Shown here: positions 1 to 9,123 of the stretch, in pieces | Layout: each line of letters begins with the position of its first letter | Numbering within the stretch: position 1 is the stretch's first letter | Source of the DNA: Methanoculleus horonobensis | GTDB lineage: Archaea > Halobacteriota > Methanomicrobia > Methanomicrobiales > Methanoculleaceae | Direction of reading: 5' to 3' | Length of the DNA: 64,000 nt | Assembly: GCF_001602375.1 (NCBI RefSeq) | Contig: NZ_BCNY01000015.1 | Coordinates: 62,001-126,000 of the forward strand | The notes under the pieces: generated by a model | What the model saw: the letters and a program-made list of their open reading frames with translations, nothing else | What the model was told of the DNA's origin: nothing | The model's database searches: none | Made by a program: the position numbers and the translations under genes

Positions 1-171
1 AGAATAGTATGCCTTGATGATCGTCCACTTGAAGTCCGAGTCACAGAAAGAGTTCTTCGCCGAATCGAGATCTCGTTTCGCTTCGACTAACTCCTTCTCG
101 ACCATCGCCCTGCTTGCGGGGCGTTTGACCACACCCCGGCGGTTCACGCAGTCCTGAAACCTGTATGACAT
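1..171 (-). CDS. HEPN domain protein, N-terminal part (cut by window edge)
   Basis: Leftward reading frame of 57 codons that runs off the left edge. It starts at an ATG three bases after the stop of the MNT gene, so the two are translationally linked. The visible protein has the segment VEAKRDLDSAKNSF and then WTIIKAYYS, the usual opening helices of HEPN proteins that pair with minimal nucleotidyltransferases. In characterised pairs HEPN is the RNase-like toxin and MNT neutralises it, in some cases by AMPylation. The catalytic RX4-6H motif would lie outside the window, so activity cannot be judged here. The family call rests on this helix pattern and on the neighbour. Confidence 0.7.
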   Translation of the reverse strand, partial: MSYRFQDCVNRRGVVKRPASRAMVEKELVEAKRDLDSAKNSFCDSDFKWTIIKAYYS

Positions 172-174
172 TCT

Positions 175-792
175 TCACCCGCTTAGAACAATCCCCTGTC
201 GGATACTATCGAAGAATGGGGCATCCCCAGTCTTTAATCGATAGGTTTCGTCCGGGGTATGGACGACCGGGGAGAGTTCCCGCGAGAGAGCGGCCCGGTG
301 CCGTTCCAGCACCTCCCGGACGGGTTCTTTTTCGGCGGTCTCGATATAGAGGTCGATATCGCTCGAAGACGTATCCTCCCCTCGTGCACAACTGCCGTAG
401 AGGACGACGCTCGTCGTCACGTCCTGCAGGTCGCGGACGAGGGGCTGCAGTTCCAGGAGTGTGAACCAGATCTTCATCTGCCGGAGGAGAACGCTCTCCA
501 TCCTCGCCTGGTAAAAGGCGAGGTTTCCCACGTCATCACGGGTGACCAGACCCATCGCCTCCAGGTCTTTGAGGTTTCTGCTGACGAGCGAGACGTCGCG
601 CCCCACCATCCGCGAGAGATCCCGGACGTGAAACTGTTTCGTGTATTCCCTTCCGAGGACGACGAGGAGGATCAGCGACGACTTCCGGAGGAGCGAGCCG
701 TAATCGTCCAGGAAGTCCCAGGGGTGGAGGTCCCCGGCCGGGGTGGGCTCCGGGGTCTTGTTGTGCGGGGGTTGCCGGGTGGGGTTATCCAT
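175..792 (-). CDS. MNT-type nucleotidyltransferase with N-terminal winged helix (HEPN partner)
   Basis: A 205-residue protein. Residues about 40-95 form a winged-helix DNA-binding unit (VRDLSRMVGRDVSLVSRNL region). Residues 133-148 carry the nucleotidyltransferase signature GSCARGE followed by SDIDL, with the Gly-Ser and paired Asp expected of the Pol-beta superfamily. The frame is open to an ATG at 894, but the extra 34 residues are encoded by two operator-like repeats (794-854), so the ATG at 792 is preferred. It would act as the antitoxin of the downstream HEPN gene, three bases away, and the fused DNA-binding domain suggests it represses its own operon. The role is inferred from family and context. 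Confidence 0.75.
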   Translation of the reverse strand: MDNPTRQPPHNKTPEPTPAGDLHPWDFLDDYGSLLRKSSLILLVVLGREYTKQFHVRDLSRMVGRDVSLVSRNLKDLEAMGLVTRDDVGNLAFYQARMESVLLRQMKIWFTLLELQPLVRDLQDVTTSVVLYGSCARGEDTSSSDIDLYIETAEKEPVREVLERHRAALSRELSPVVHTPDETYRLKTGDAPFFDSIRQGIVLSG

Positions 793-793
793 T

Positions 794-854
794 TGTTGAG
801 TTACATTCAACACATGTTGATCCCTTGTCATCATTTGTTGAGTATATGTCAACT
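794..854. promoter_or_regulatory. Twin operator-like inverted repeats upstream of the MNT-HEPN operon
   Basis: Two copies of an inverted repeat: TGTTGA at 794-799 facing TCAACA at 807-812, and TGTTGA at 836-841 facing TCAACT at 849-854. Half-site spacing is identical in both (13 bases start to start), and the copies are 42 bases apart, about four helical turns. An additional lone TGTTGA lies at 815-820. They sit directly before the chosen MNT start. Binding by the MNT winged helix is an inference. Confidence 0.55.
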
Positions 855-934
855 GAGATACATAAAGGCATCTGTGGGGAATTGTCATCTGCACAGGCGT
901 ACCCGAGCAACCTCTCTATCCCCTCATCTACAAC

Positions 935-963
935 ATCTATCAATTTGTTACATTTTGATAGAT
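935..963. promoter_or_regulatory. Palindrome upstream of the Fic gene
   Basis: Perfect 9-bp inverted repeat, ATCTATCAA (935-943) and TTGATAGAT (955-963), separated by 11 bases. It lies 39 bases before the Fic start codon, where an archaeal promoter and transcription start would be. It may be an operator for the Fic protein, which has its own C-terminal winged helix. It differs in sequence from the MNT operators. Confidence 0.5.
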
Positions 964-1002
964 AATGATAATAAGGATCGAAGCAATAGATGAAATTAAA
1001 CC

Positions 1003-2283
1003 ATGAAACCCCCTCGCACTCCCGAATACTCTCCGGCAGATGTAAAGAAGGCCTGGGAGCATGCGGATACCAGAGATGTGATCGACGCGGTCTTCAACTA
1101 CAACAAACGGTACCTGCACTGGGAGGAACTCAAATGGCGCGATCTCCCGGTAGACCCCCTTTACGTCTGGATACTGATGAAGGCCTTCAGAGAGAGGGAT
1201 ATGAAATATGTCTCGTTCGACGATCTTCGGCTGAAATATAACCTTCTTGATGATTTTCTCGAAAACCTTCATTTTCTCGACAGATCGGCAGCGGAGATCA
1301 TCTCATCGGGCCTCGATTCGCGGCCCCAGGATCGGAACCGGTTCATCACCAACTCCCTGATGGAAGAGGCGATTGCATCGAGCCAGATTGAAGGAGCCGC
1401 AGTCACGAGGACGATTGCAAAAAAGATGCTCCGTGAACAGAGGAAGCCCGCCACGAAAGACGAGAGGATGATCCTGAATAACTACATCACGATGAAGAGG
1501 ATCACGCAGGTAAAAGACGAAGATCTGACCCCGGAGTTGATCTTAGAGATCCACAAGACCATCACCCGGGATACGCTCGAAGATCCGAACGACGAAGGGA
1601 GATTCAGGGACAACAACGAGATCAGGGTCTTTGATATGCGGGGCAATGTCCTGCACACGCCTCCCGATTTCGCGTTGATCGAAGGACTCATCGAGGAACT
1701 CTGCGCCTTTGCAAACAACGACGACGGGCAGTTCATCCATCCGGTGATCAAAGGCATCATCCTGCACTTCCTGATAGGATACATACATCCGTTCAATGAC
1801 GGAAATGGTCGGACTGCACGGAGTATCTTTTACTGGTATATGCTGCGGAAGGACTACTGGCTGTTCGAATATATGGCGGTATCGAGAGCGATAAAAGACG
1901 CGGAGGGGCAGTACAAACTCGCATACCTCTACACCGAGAGCGACGAAAACGACCTCACGTATTTCATCCGCTACAATCTCGCGGCAGTAAAGACCGCGGT
2001 CGACAATATCCGGAAGTACATCGAGAAGAAGCAGGGAGAGAGCAAACAGACGTTGACCATTCTTCAAAAGAACGAGGGGCTGAGCCTTCGCCAGGCAGAG
2101 ATCATCAAATCCCTTATCAAACATCCGGATAAGCCGATCACGATCAAGGAGATCGTCGAGACATACCGTGTGGCCTATGGAACGGCAAGAAGCGATCTCT
2201 TCCGACTCGAAGAGTTGGGATACCTGGCGAAGCGGAAGTCGGGCAAGGAGTATATCTTCATATTCAGGGGTTTGAAGGAGTGA
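1003..2283 (+). CDS. Fic/DOC family protein with C-terminal winged helix
   Basis: A 426-residue protein. The Fic core motif is HPFNDGNGRTAR at residues 262-273, with catalytic His, the phosphate-binding loop and both Arg intact. An N-terminal S-x-x-x-E-G inhibitory motif (SSQIEG, residues 126-131) makes this a class II Fic, whose Glu normally blocks ATP binding until relieved. Residues about 365-420 form a winged helix (ITIKEIVETYRVAYGTA). Fic proteins AMPylate target hydroxyls. The target here is unknown. The gene is divergent from the MNT-HEPN operon and its base composition is closer to even than that of the core genes further right, consistent with an accessory origin. Confidence 0.85.
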   Translation: MKPPRTPEYSPADVKKAWEHADTRDVIDAVFNYNKRYLHWEELKWRDLPVDPLYVWILMKAFRERDMKYVSFDDLRLKYNLLDDFLENLHFLDRSAAEIISSGLDSRPQDRNRFITNSLMEEAIASSQIEGAAVTRTIAKKMLREQRKPATKDERMILNNYITMKRITQVKDEDLTPELILEIHKTITRDTLEDPNDEGRFRDNNEIRVFDMRGNVLHTPPDFALIEGLIEELCAFANNDDGQFIHPVIKGIILHFLIGYIHPFNDGNGRTARSIFYWYMLRKDYWLFEYMAVSRAIKDAEGQYKLAYLYTESDENDLTYFIRYNLAAVKTAVDNIRKYIEKKQGESKQTLTILQKNEGLSLRQAEIIKSLIKHPDKPITIKEIVETYRVAYGTARSDLFRLEELGYLAKRKSGKEYIFIFRGLKE

Positions 2284-2497
2284 ACTCCTGCAATTGCATG
2301 TATCAGCAGTCGAAGAAGTCGTTCTTGTGTGATTCATGGATTTAGAGCACGATTACTGGAAGTAATCATGAAAAACGCTATATGCAGGTGATAACTGCAG
2401 AATGTGTAATAAATTATTTAGAATAGTTATACTCTCGGAAGTTTGACTTTGCTAGTTATAGCAACGTATTTATTCGAGTACTAGATATTTTGAACAC

Positions 2498-3847
2498 ATG
2501 GACTATGTAAAAATATCTTTAATTTGCAGCCTGCTATTCATTTTCATAATTGTAAATGTCTCTGCTGTACCCGCGATAAAATATAATCGTAACTCGATAC
2601 CCACGCTAGAATTTGGTAATTCTCCTTTGATCGAAAAAATTGAATGGGGATATACAATGGAAAGGGAGGATTACCAATTTCCAATATCTAATTTAGATAC
2701 CCCTGACATCTCTGTTGATTTTGTTCTGCTTGGACGCGCACATTCTAAAAACCCACCATCCATGATAAGTACTACTACGCTCGCTCGCAATGAGAAAACT
2801 GGTGAATGGGAAGTTGTTGGGAAGTCCACCCCCGATATGATTAAAGCTGCATCAAGTAAAGCTGCATCAAGCAACTCATCTGGAACATATTTAGCGGGTA
2901 TAGATGAATATCTGGATCCTCCAATTGCCCAGAGAATATATTTTGAAGTGAATTACTCAATAACAAATCCTGATATCTCGCATTTTTCTCCACTTATTTT
3001 TGAATTAGGTCAATGGCCCAAGAATGTGGGAAATAAAAGAATTGACGATATAATTAATGTACCTATATCAGACCCCACTGTGGTTTATGGTAACGATAAA
3101 GCACTAATAATTTCTGAAACTTCGAATTGGTTTAACTATATTTTTAAAAACATCAATGGTTCCTACTATCTATACGTTGAAAAACCAATAAATGAGCCTG
3201 AGAAGGGTAAATTAAAATTATCCTTGTTTCCTGCGCTTATCACCTTCCACGTTAGGATTGACGAAGTCGATATTGGAAATCTAAGAGATTCCCTTAGTTT
3301 TAAACCGACATTGGCAGTTAACATATCAAACAAGGGAGTTAATCAACTAAAATTTACATATCCATCCAAAAATAGTGCGATTACAGACAACATTGGTTTG
3401 GATGCTAATGGTCAGATAGTTTTCGCTAAATATGTGTACCCTGAAGGGAATAAGATCTGGTATCCCTTTGATAATTATGTAGCAAAAATTGATGTGTATC
3501 CTCCTTTATTGGTCAAGGAAGAGCAAAACGTTGAAATGCCATACGGATCTGATCTCATCGGGAGTGTCCAGATAGAGAATGATGAAATATACATTAAATT
3601 GACCAGACCCCCAGGCGTACTAATTATATATTTTGGGCTCTTACTCATTAGTCTCGTCCCAATGGCCTTAGCCATTTATTTAAAAGATTTTTCTTTCTTA
3701 TTCGGTCTTGGAGTTCTTCTTCAAGTAATAGGGATATATATAACGTCCAATCGCGGCTATGTGAATAGTATTGGCTCTCTTATATCATTAATTGTAATCA
3801 TCGTTACATTTTGGATTATCCTTAACCGAAATTCTTTCATAAACTAA
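2498..3847 (+). CDS. AT-rich membrane-anchored protein of unknown function
   Basis: A 449-residue protein. The first 25 residues form a hydrophobic signal or anchor (ISLICSLLFIFIIVNVSA), followed by an extracytoplasmic domain of about 350 residues. Three membrane segments close the C-terminus (near residues 373-394, 400-415 and 420-443). The F-D-N-Y-V-A-K-I-D motif just before the membrane segments resembles DUF4436-type proteins, but this is only a visual impression. Codons are strongly A/T-ending, unlike the GC-rich genes to the right, which suggests recent transfer. The gene stands alone, with AT-rich spacers on both sides. No function is assigned. Confidence 0.7.
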   Translation: MDYVKISLICSLLFIFIIVNVSAVPAIKYNRNSIPTLEFGNSPLIEKIEWGYTMEREDYQFPISNLDTPDISVDFVLLGRAHSKNPPSMISTTTLARNEKTGEWEVVGKSTPDMIKAASSKAASSNSSGTYLAGIDEYLDPPIAQRIYFEVNYSITNPDISHFSPLIFELGQWPKNVGNKRIDDIINVPISDPTVVYGNDKALIISETSNWFNYIFKNINGSYYLYVEKPINEPEKGKLKLSLFPALITFHVRIDEVDIGNLRDSLSFKPTLAVNISNKGVNQLKFTYPSKNSAITDNIGLDANGQIVFAKYVYPEGNKIWYPFDNYVAKIDVYPPLLVKEEQNVEMPYGSDLIGSVQIENDEIYIKLTRPPGVLIIYFGLLLISLVPMALAIYLKDFSFLFGLGVLLQVIGIYITSNRGYVNSIGSLISLIVIIVTFWIILNRNSFIN

Positions 3848-3895
3848 TCCTTACTGCCAAACAAATTTTAACTGTTTTACCGCAACAATGTCTTG

Positions 3896-3927
3896 TAGCG
3901 CCCCTATTTCAGTCATCCTTGGCGCTA
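3896..3927. terminator. Hairpin between the AT-rich gene and tRNA-Leu
   Basis: Inverted repeat TAGCGCC (3896-3902) and GGCGCTA (3921-3927) with an 18-base loop. It lies 21 bases beyond the 3' end of the leftward tRNA and 48 bases after the stop of the rightward gene. It could end either transcript, or mark an old recombination border. No strong T-run follows on either strand. Confidence 0.35.
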
Positions 3928-3948
3928 TTAAATGAAATACCAAAAAAT

Positions 3949-4030
3949 GCGAGTGGCAGGATTCGAACCTGCGAACTCCTTCGAGAATCGATCTTGAGTC
4001 GATCACCTTTGGCCGCTCGGTAACACTCGC
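3949..4030 (-). tRNA. tRNA-Leu (anticodon CAA)
   Basis: On the minus strand the acceptor stem GCGAGTG pairs with CACTCGC (7 bp). The T arm is GCAGG-TTCGAAT-CCTGC. The anticodon stem ATCGA/TCGAT encloses the loop CTCAAGA, giving anticodon CAA with the expected T33. A long variable arm follows, as in class II tRNAs such as tRNA-Leu. No CCA is encoded. The 3' end points towards the accessory block at 1-3.9 kb. Confidence 0.95.
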
Positions 4031-4131
4031 GCCTGTACCTCTTGAACCTCAAAAGTAATGAGCTTGATGGCGGGCGGCCCCGGCGGGCGGAGACGCGATC
4101 CCGGCACGCCCTCCGGCGCCCTCCGGCCCCT

Positions 4132-7100
4132 CTACATGAAATCCGCGAGCCCCAGTTGCTTCTCCGGGGGCTCGCCGAAGGTCGACTCGATCTGCATGAA
4201 GAGCACCTCCACCCGCTGCTTCGTGTAGTCCGATATCGCGTAGGTCGCACAGATGTTGCGCGACATCTCCAGGTACTTCTTCACCGAGCCCTCGTGGACG
4301 GTCGGGATGACGTTGCCGCCGCAGCGGGTGCACTTCCCCGCGAGCGGCATCCGCCGGTACTTCGCGTTGCACTTCATGCACCGGACTTTCTGTTTGGAGA
4401 ACGCGTTCAGGTTGCCCTGGAGGTCGCGGATGAAGTGGGTGTTCAAGACCCGTTCGGCAACATCGTCCTCGTCAACCGCCCGGATCCTCTTCGCGAGATC
4501 GAGCTCCGCCTCGAGTTTGTCGAGCATCGACCCGAGCCTCGTGTAGGTGGACTCGAGCGGCCCCGCCGAGATGTTCGATGTCTGGTGGGTGAAAGAGAAC
4601 CCCTCACACTGCGCCGGGGTCCCGAGCCGCCGCTCCACCCGGTCGACGAACGCATCGAGGTCTTTGGGGTGGGCGTAGGCGAGACAGCCGTTGTAGACCT
4701 CGATCGGGTAGTGGTCGCAGACGTCGACGTTGTGGCTCTCCTTGTCGACCTCCGCCGGGTCGATCCGGGTCGTCAGGACGAGCGGTGCGTCCATCGTCCC
4801 GCCCCGGGTCTCGGGGAGGTAGGCACGGGAGAAGTTGATCAGGCCGTCGAGGAGGAGCATCACGCAGTCCTCGTCGCCGTCGCACTGCCCGCAGAAGATC
4901 CCGTTCGCGACGAGGGTGTGGTTCTCGGCAACCGTCAGGCAGTAGACCCGGTCGTCGAGCGCCTGCACCGTCTCGCGGGAGACGACCTCGTCCGCCACGA
5001 CGAGCCCGCCCTCCTCCACCGGGACGCGGTCGCCGACCGCGACCTCGAGCGCCTTGACCTTCCGGAGATAATCCGTGTCCCAGACCAGCATCGCGTGGTC
5101 GGGCGTCACCGTGAGGATCTTCCCCCGGCCTGTTACGAACCGGACGAGGTGCGCCGGGGCGCGGTGGACGGAGACGGACGTCACCTTTTTGACGCTAGTC
5201 TTCCCCTGCGAATCGATGCTCCTGACGTAGAACGGCTGCTTCGGATCGGAGTAGAACGTTCCCACGTGGTCAAGCCCCGGCTTCGAGAGATCGAAGCTCT
5301 CCGTCACGAACTGCCGGATCGGCATCGTCGTCCACCCCCGGCCGTCGGAGACGGTGATCTCCGTATCGCCTGCGAAACAGTTCCGCCGTTTCGCCGCGTG
5401 GAAGAACGGGTGGCCGTAGCCGACCGGGGCCTTCGAGAACCCGATCAACCGGACGAGAACCCCGGCGCTCGTGTGCGGGGCAAGCCCCATCAGGAGGTGG
5501 CCGACCAGGTCGAGCGGCTTCTCCGCCTTATAGAACGGTTCGAGCCCGTACAGCCGCACCAGGAGATCGTCGACGAACTTCGCCACCCGGACGAGCCACT
5601 CGCCGCAGTCCTGCGAGACCAGGATGTCCTGGTGGCGAAGTTCCAGCACCTGGTCGTCCGAGACGAGTTCCCGGCCGTAGGTGTCGTGGGTGTAGCCGAG
5701 CTCCCGGAGCCGCTCGATCGGGACACCGACCTCGTCCGGCCGGAAATGGGTCAGGGGAAGGTCGATCATATCGTAGCGGACGGTGCCGTCCTTGAAGACA
5801 TAAAGGTTCTGCAACGCCCGGAGGATCCCCTTCTCGATCGGCTCCACCGGCCGCTCGCGCGAGATCAGCCCTTTCACGCCCTTTAAGAGCGCGACCGAGG
5901 ACTCGCGCACCCCGAGGCTCTCCATCGCCGCCAGATACTCCGCCTTCACGTTGATCGTGACCTTCTGGAGGCAGACCGTCGGCATGTTGCACCGGGGGCA
6001 GATGGCCTGGCCGACGTCCTTGCCGCACTTCGGGCACCGGAAGACCGGGTTCGTGTGCGCCCCGCACTCACAGAGGTTCTTGTAGGTGAAGGCGCCGCAG
6101 GCGGGGCACTGCCGCTCCCCGACCTCCGCCTCGATCACCCCCCCGTCGGTGTTCGACCGGGGCTTCGAGGAGCAGGCCGCCTGGAACGACCGGCGGGCGC
6201 CGCCGTCGTCGCCGATCGGAAAGAGGGAGTGAGGCGGCGGGCGCATCTCCCGCGGCTTCGACTTCCCCGGCCGCCCCATCCGGCCGCCGATCCGGGTTCC
6301 CGCCCGCGAGCGCACCGTAAAGCCCGAGAGGTGCATCACCAGATCGAGCGAGTTCTCCATCGGCGCGTCCTGCCACGCCGGCCGCTTCGTCAGTTGCAGC
6401 GTCAGCCCGAGGCAGGCGAGGAAGACCAGGTGCTCGCGGATCGCCAGCCGGTCACCCGAGAGGTGGTGGGGCACCAGGATCTCCTCGAGGACCGCCTTCG
6501 TCTCGGGGGTGTTTCGGATCATCAGCACCCCGTCCTCGATCGTCCCGCCGGCGCTGACCGCTTCCGCGAGGCGGGCTATATCGGCCGGGGCGACGTCGTC
6601 CCACATGTAGGTGTGGTCGGGATGGAGCGGAGCCCCGTCGAGCGCGAACTCGATCGCTTCGAGTTCGTTCTCCGGGTGGCGGGGGCCGCCCTCGAGCATC
6701 CACCACTCCTCGCAGTAGGCCGGGGGCATCAGCGGGTGGTTGTTCTCCATGAACTCCCCAAAACTGACCAGCATCTCGCCGACGTCCAGGATCTCGTCCA
6801 CCTGCCCCGCGAGCCGCCGGGCCTCCGCCGCGTCGTCCACCCGGCACACCTCCCCGCTCCGGAGTTTGACCGTCGGCCCCTGGATCGAGTCGACCGGCAC
6901 GACCCCCGCAGCCTTCCCCGGCCGCTCGACCTTCATCTGCGTCCCGACCGCGAGGAAGTCACCGAGGATGTGCAGCGTCGCCGGGTTGAAGCCTGCGGCC
7001 GCAAACCCGGTGTTCCGCGCCCGGCCGAGGCGCAGCCGGAACCCGCCCTTCCGCATCGGGTAGGAAAAGACCGGCCGGCCGCCGATCAGGTCGCGGATGT

Positions 7101-7989
7101 ACTTGTCTTTCGGCTTGATCGCAGCGCTCGCATCGTCGTCGTCGCTCTTCGGGCCGCCGCTGATCATCTCCTCGATCCAGTCCCAGCCCTCCATCTTCAT
7201 CTTGCGGACGTTTTTTAAGACTTTCGGGGCCTTCAGCGCCAACCCTTCCGCGACGACGAGCGCCATCCCGCCCCGGACGGTGTTCGTCTCCACCCGCTCC
7301 AGGTTCCGGTAGCCGCTCACCTCCTGCTGCTCCGTCGGCTCGCCGTCGATGCAGACCGGGCAGTTCTCGATGATCGTCCGGAGTTCCTTCTCGCTCGGGA
7401 GATACTGGAGGCTCATGATGTTGTTGTACTGCCGGATCTCCTCGATGTAGCGCTCCACCTCCTCCGGGCGGGGAATGTAGCGGTTGATCCCGAGCGCCTG
7501 GCGCACGTAGTCGCCCACCAGCACCGAGAGTGCCTGCGCCGTCCCGCCCGCGCTCCGGATGGGGCCCGCGTAGTAGATCTTCAGGTACTCCGTCCCGTCG
7601 TCGTTCTTCCCGAGACTGACCTTCCCGATCCCCTCCGTCGGGGCGGCAACCACGCCCTCCGTCAGGAGCGCCATCGCTCCCCTGATGGCGTGGTCGAGGA
7701 TCTCCTCCGGCGTGGTCTCGCCGAACTTCCGGGCCACGAAATCGTCGCCGATCTTGAGCGCCGCCTCTTCGCGGGACATCTCCGCCTCGAGCTCCCGTAT
7801 CCGGGCCGCGATCCCTTTGTAGCCGAGGAGCGCTTCGACACGGTCGGCGAGGTCGCTTGCCACCGGGATCTCGATCTCCGTTCTCGGATCGAGCCCCCGG
7901 GTGCGTGCGGCGGCGGCAAGCCGCATCGCAGCCTCGAGCCCTGCCCCGAGTTCGTCGAAGTACCGGGCGATAGCAGGCGAGACCTCCAT
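4132..7989 (-). CDS. polC: DNA polymerase II (PolD) large subunit DP2, interrupted by an intein
   Basis: A 1285-residue precursor, 1120 residues after splicing, the normal length for euryarchaeal DP2. DP2 is the polymerising subunit of the heterodimeric replicative polymerase D; the small subunit DP1 is not in this window. The conserved aspartates of the polymerase site lie in the motif NCDGDED, where the Asn is the last residue before the intein and the Cys the first after it. Cysteine clusters typical of DP2 zinc modules are visible ([32 protein letters not shown] and, near the end, CMKCNAKY...CTRCGG). The protein cannot work without splicing because the active-site motif is split. The start ATG gives the standard [14 protein letters not shown] opening. 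Confidence 0.97.
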   Translation of the reverse strand: MEVSPAIARYFDELGAGLEAAMRLAAAARTRGLDPRTEIEIPVASDLADRVEALLGYKGIAARIRELEAEMSREEAALKIGDDFVARKFGETTPEEILDHAIRGAMALLTEGVVAAPTEGIGKVSLGKNDDGTEYLKIYYAGPIRSAGGTAQALSVLVGDYVRQALGINRYIPRPEEVERYIEEIRQYNNIMSLQYLPSEKELRTIIENCPVCIDGEPTEQQEVSGYRNLERVETNTVRGGMALVVAEGLALKAPKVLKNVRKMKMEGWDWIEEMISGGPKSDDDDASAAIKPKDKYIRDLIGGRPVFSYPMRKGGFRLRLGRARNTGFAAAGFNPATLHILGDFLAVGTQMKVERPGKAAGVVPVDSIQGPTVKLRSGEVCRVDDAAEARRLAGQVDEILDVGEMLVSFGEFMENNHPLMPPAYCEEWWMLEGGPRHPENELEAIEFALDGAPLHPDHTYMWDDVAPADIARLAEAVSAGGTIEDGVLMIRNTPETKAVLEEILVPHHLSGDRLAIREHLVFLACLGLTLQLTKRPAWQDAPMENSLDLVMHLSGFTVRSRAGTRIGGRMGRPGKSKPREMRPPPHSLFPIGDDGGARRSFQAACSSKPRSNTDGGVIEAEVGERQCPACGAFTYKNLCECGAHTNPVFRCPKCGKDVGQAICPRCNMPTVCLQKVTINVKAEYLAAMESLGVRESSVALLKGVKGLISRERPVEPIEKGILRALQNLYVFKDGTVRYDMIDLPLTHFRPDEVGVPIERLRELGYTHDTYGRELVSDDQVLELRHQDILVSQDCGEWLVRVAKFVDDLLVRLYGLEPFYKAEKPLDLVGHLLMGLAPHTSAGVLVRLIGFSKAPVGYGHPFFHAAKRRNCFAGDTEITVSDGRGWTTMPIRQFVTESFDLSKPGLDHVGTFYSDPKQPFYVRSIDSQGKTSVKKVTSVSVHRAPAHLVRFVTGRGKILTVTPDHAMLVWDTDYLRKVKALEVAVGDRVPVEEGGLVVADEVVSRETVQALDDRVYCLTVAENHTLVANGIFCGQCDGDEDCVMLLLDGLINFSRAYLPETRGGTMDAPLVLTTRIDPAEVDKESHNVDVCDHYPIEVYNGCLAYAHPKDLDAFVDRVERRLGTPAQCEGFSFTHQTSNISAGPLESTYTRLGSMLDKLEAELDLAKRIRAVDEDDVAERVLNTHFIRDLQGNLNAFSKQKVRCMKCNAKYRRMPLAGKCTRCGGNVIPTVHEGSVKKYLEMSRNICATYAISDYTKQRVEVLFMQIESTFGEPPEKQLGLADFM
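4885..5379 (-). mobile_element. Mini-intein in DP2 (165 residues, no homing endonuclease)
   Basis: Begins with Cys1 in block A ([10 protein letters not shown]), has block B with TPDHAML, and ends with block F ([18 protein letters not shown]) and the tail CGQ before the +1 Cys. The terminal residue is Gln rather than the usual Asn, and the penultimate residue is Gly rather than His. A C-terminal Gln is known for inteins at this PolII site. There are only about 45 residues between blocks B and F, so no LAGLIDADG endonuclease fits. It sits inside the polymerase active-site motif, as inteins often do. It is self-excising but cannot home by itself. Confidence 0.93.
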
Positions 7990-8076
7990 GCATGAAGTAT
8001 AGGCCCTTCACGCATTTAGAGCAGTCGTTCGGGCCTCCCGGCCCCGGTCCCGGCAGACTGCAAAAAAGGCTGAATA

Positions 8077-8670
8077 TCAGAGGATTCCGGCGAACCTGAT
8101 GAGATTCTCGCGGATTCCTTCCGGCGGAAGCATCTGATCCACCCGCCCGGTCGCGAACGCGGCGCGGGGCATGTAGTGGATGGCGCATGTCCGGAGAGCC
8201 TGCGCGAATGTGGCCCCTCCGATGGACTTGATGTGGCGGATCCCCTCGGCACCGTCGCTTCCCATCCCCGAGAGGATCACCCCGGCAAACCGGTCGCTGC
8301 CGCGCCGTTCAAGCGACATCATCGCGACGTCGATCGAGGGCCTGACGTACTGCACCTTCGCATCGTCGAAGAGGCTGATCGTCCGGTTTTCGACGAGTTT
8401 TAAGTGGACGTCGCTTGGAGCCACGTAGATCTTGCCGTGCTCGATCTCTTCGCCGTCCTCCGGAATCCTGACCTTCATGAAAGAGATCTCTTCGATATGG
8501 CGGCAAAGCGCGTTGTTCATGGTGTGCGGCATGTGCTGGACGAGGATGACGGCGGCATCGACAAGCGGGAACTGGGAGAAGACGACCTCCAGCGTCCGCG
8601 CCCCTCCGGTCGACGAACCGATGACGACGATCGTCCGCCCATCCCGGGGAAGAGATACGTGATAATCCAT
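8077..8670 (-). CDS. cheB: Stand-alone CheB-type protein-glutamate methylesterase domain
   Basis: A 197-residue protein made only of the CheB catalytic domain; the usual N-terminal receiver is missing. The catalytic triad motifs are present: Ser in GSSTGG, His in VQHMP and Asp in GMGSDG. CheB removes methyl esters from, or deamidates, glutamyl side chains of chemoreceptors. The gene follows a CheY-like receiver after 12 bases, so the receiver may act in trans as the missing regulatory half. A GGGGGAG ribosome site precedes the start. No CheA, CheR, CheW or chemoreceptor gene is in the window, so the substrate is unclear. Confidence 0.88.
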   Translation of the reverse strand: MDYHVSLPRDGRTIVVIGSSTGGARTLEVVFSQFPLVDAAVILVQHMPHTMNNALCRHIEEISFMKVRIPEDGEEIEHGKIYVAPSDVHLKLVENRTISLFDDAKVQYVRPSIDVAMMSLERRGSDRFAGVILSGMGSDGAEGIRHIKSIGGATFAQALRTCAIHYMPRAAFATGRVDQMLPPEGIRENLIRFAGIL

Positions 8671-8682
8671 GCAATCTCCCCC

Positions 8683-9069
8683 TTACGGCAGGTAATTGAG
8701 GTACCCTTTCACGAGGGCCACGATCTCGTCCGCCTCAAACGGTTTCGTGATGTAATCGATGACGTGCTCCTTGAGGGAGTCCAGTTCTGCGTCCGGGACA
8801 TCCTTTGCAGTGAGCATCGCGATGACGTTCCCCTCCATGAGATCGCCGTCGATCATCTCCTGGATCGTCTCCCATCCATCCTTTCGGGGCATCATGATGT
8901 CCATCAGGATGACGCCCCGGAACCCGTTCGCGAGTTCTGCGATACATGCATCGCCGCTCTCCGCGGCGACGACCCCGATCCCCTCCGGTTCGAGGAGTTC
9001 CTCCATCACCTCGAGGATGAAGACGTCGTCGTCGACGACCATTATCCGCCTGCTCGATTCCTCCGCCAT
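8683..9069 (-). CDS. Single-domain response regulator (CheY-like)
   Basis: A 128-residue receiver domain with no output domain. The acidic pocket (VVDDD), the phosphoacceptor Asp (LMDIMMP), the conserved Thr (MLTA) and Lys (TKPF) are all in place. It lies between a histidine kinase gene upstream and the stand-alone CheB gene downstream, so phosphate flow from that kinase to this receiver, and control of CheB by it, is a reasonable inference. A GGGGAGG ribosome site precedes the ATG, and a TATA box lies about 55 bases upstream, so it may also be transcribed separately from the kinase. Confidence 0.9.
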   Translation of the reverse strand: MAEESSRRIMVVDDDVFILEVMEELLEPEGIGVVAAESGDACIAELANGFRGVILMDIMMPRKDGWETIQEMIDGDLMEGNVIAMLTAKDVPDAELDSLKEHVIDYITKPFEADEIVALVKGYLNYLP

Positions 9070-9123
9070 CTGCTGCCTCCCCGGGACCCGCCGGGTTGTT
9101 AAATAAACACTCTCACCCGGAGC

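Noticed and set aside
3848-3948. Second copy of the tRNA 3' end as an attachment site
   Set aside because: I looked for the last bases of the tRNA-Leu in 1-3948 and found no repeat; the hairpin at 3896-3927 does not match the tRNA.
4042-7218. Long plus-strand open frames (614 and 387 codons) opposite polC
   Set aside because: They are antisense to a certain gene. Their proteins are Arg/Pro/Asp-rich without motifs, as expected from GC-rich codons read in reverse. Similar long shadows occur opposite AcnX, HD, CDC48, frhA and the P-type ATPase genes.
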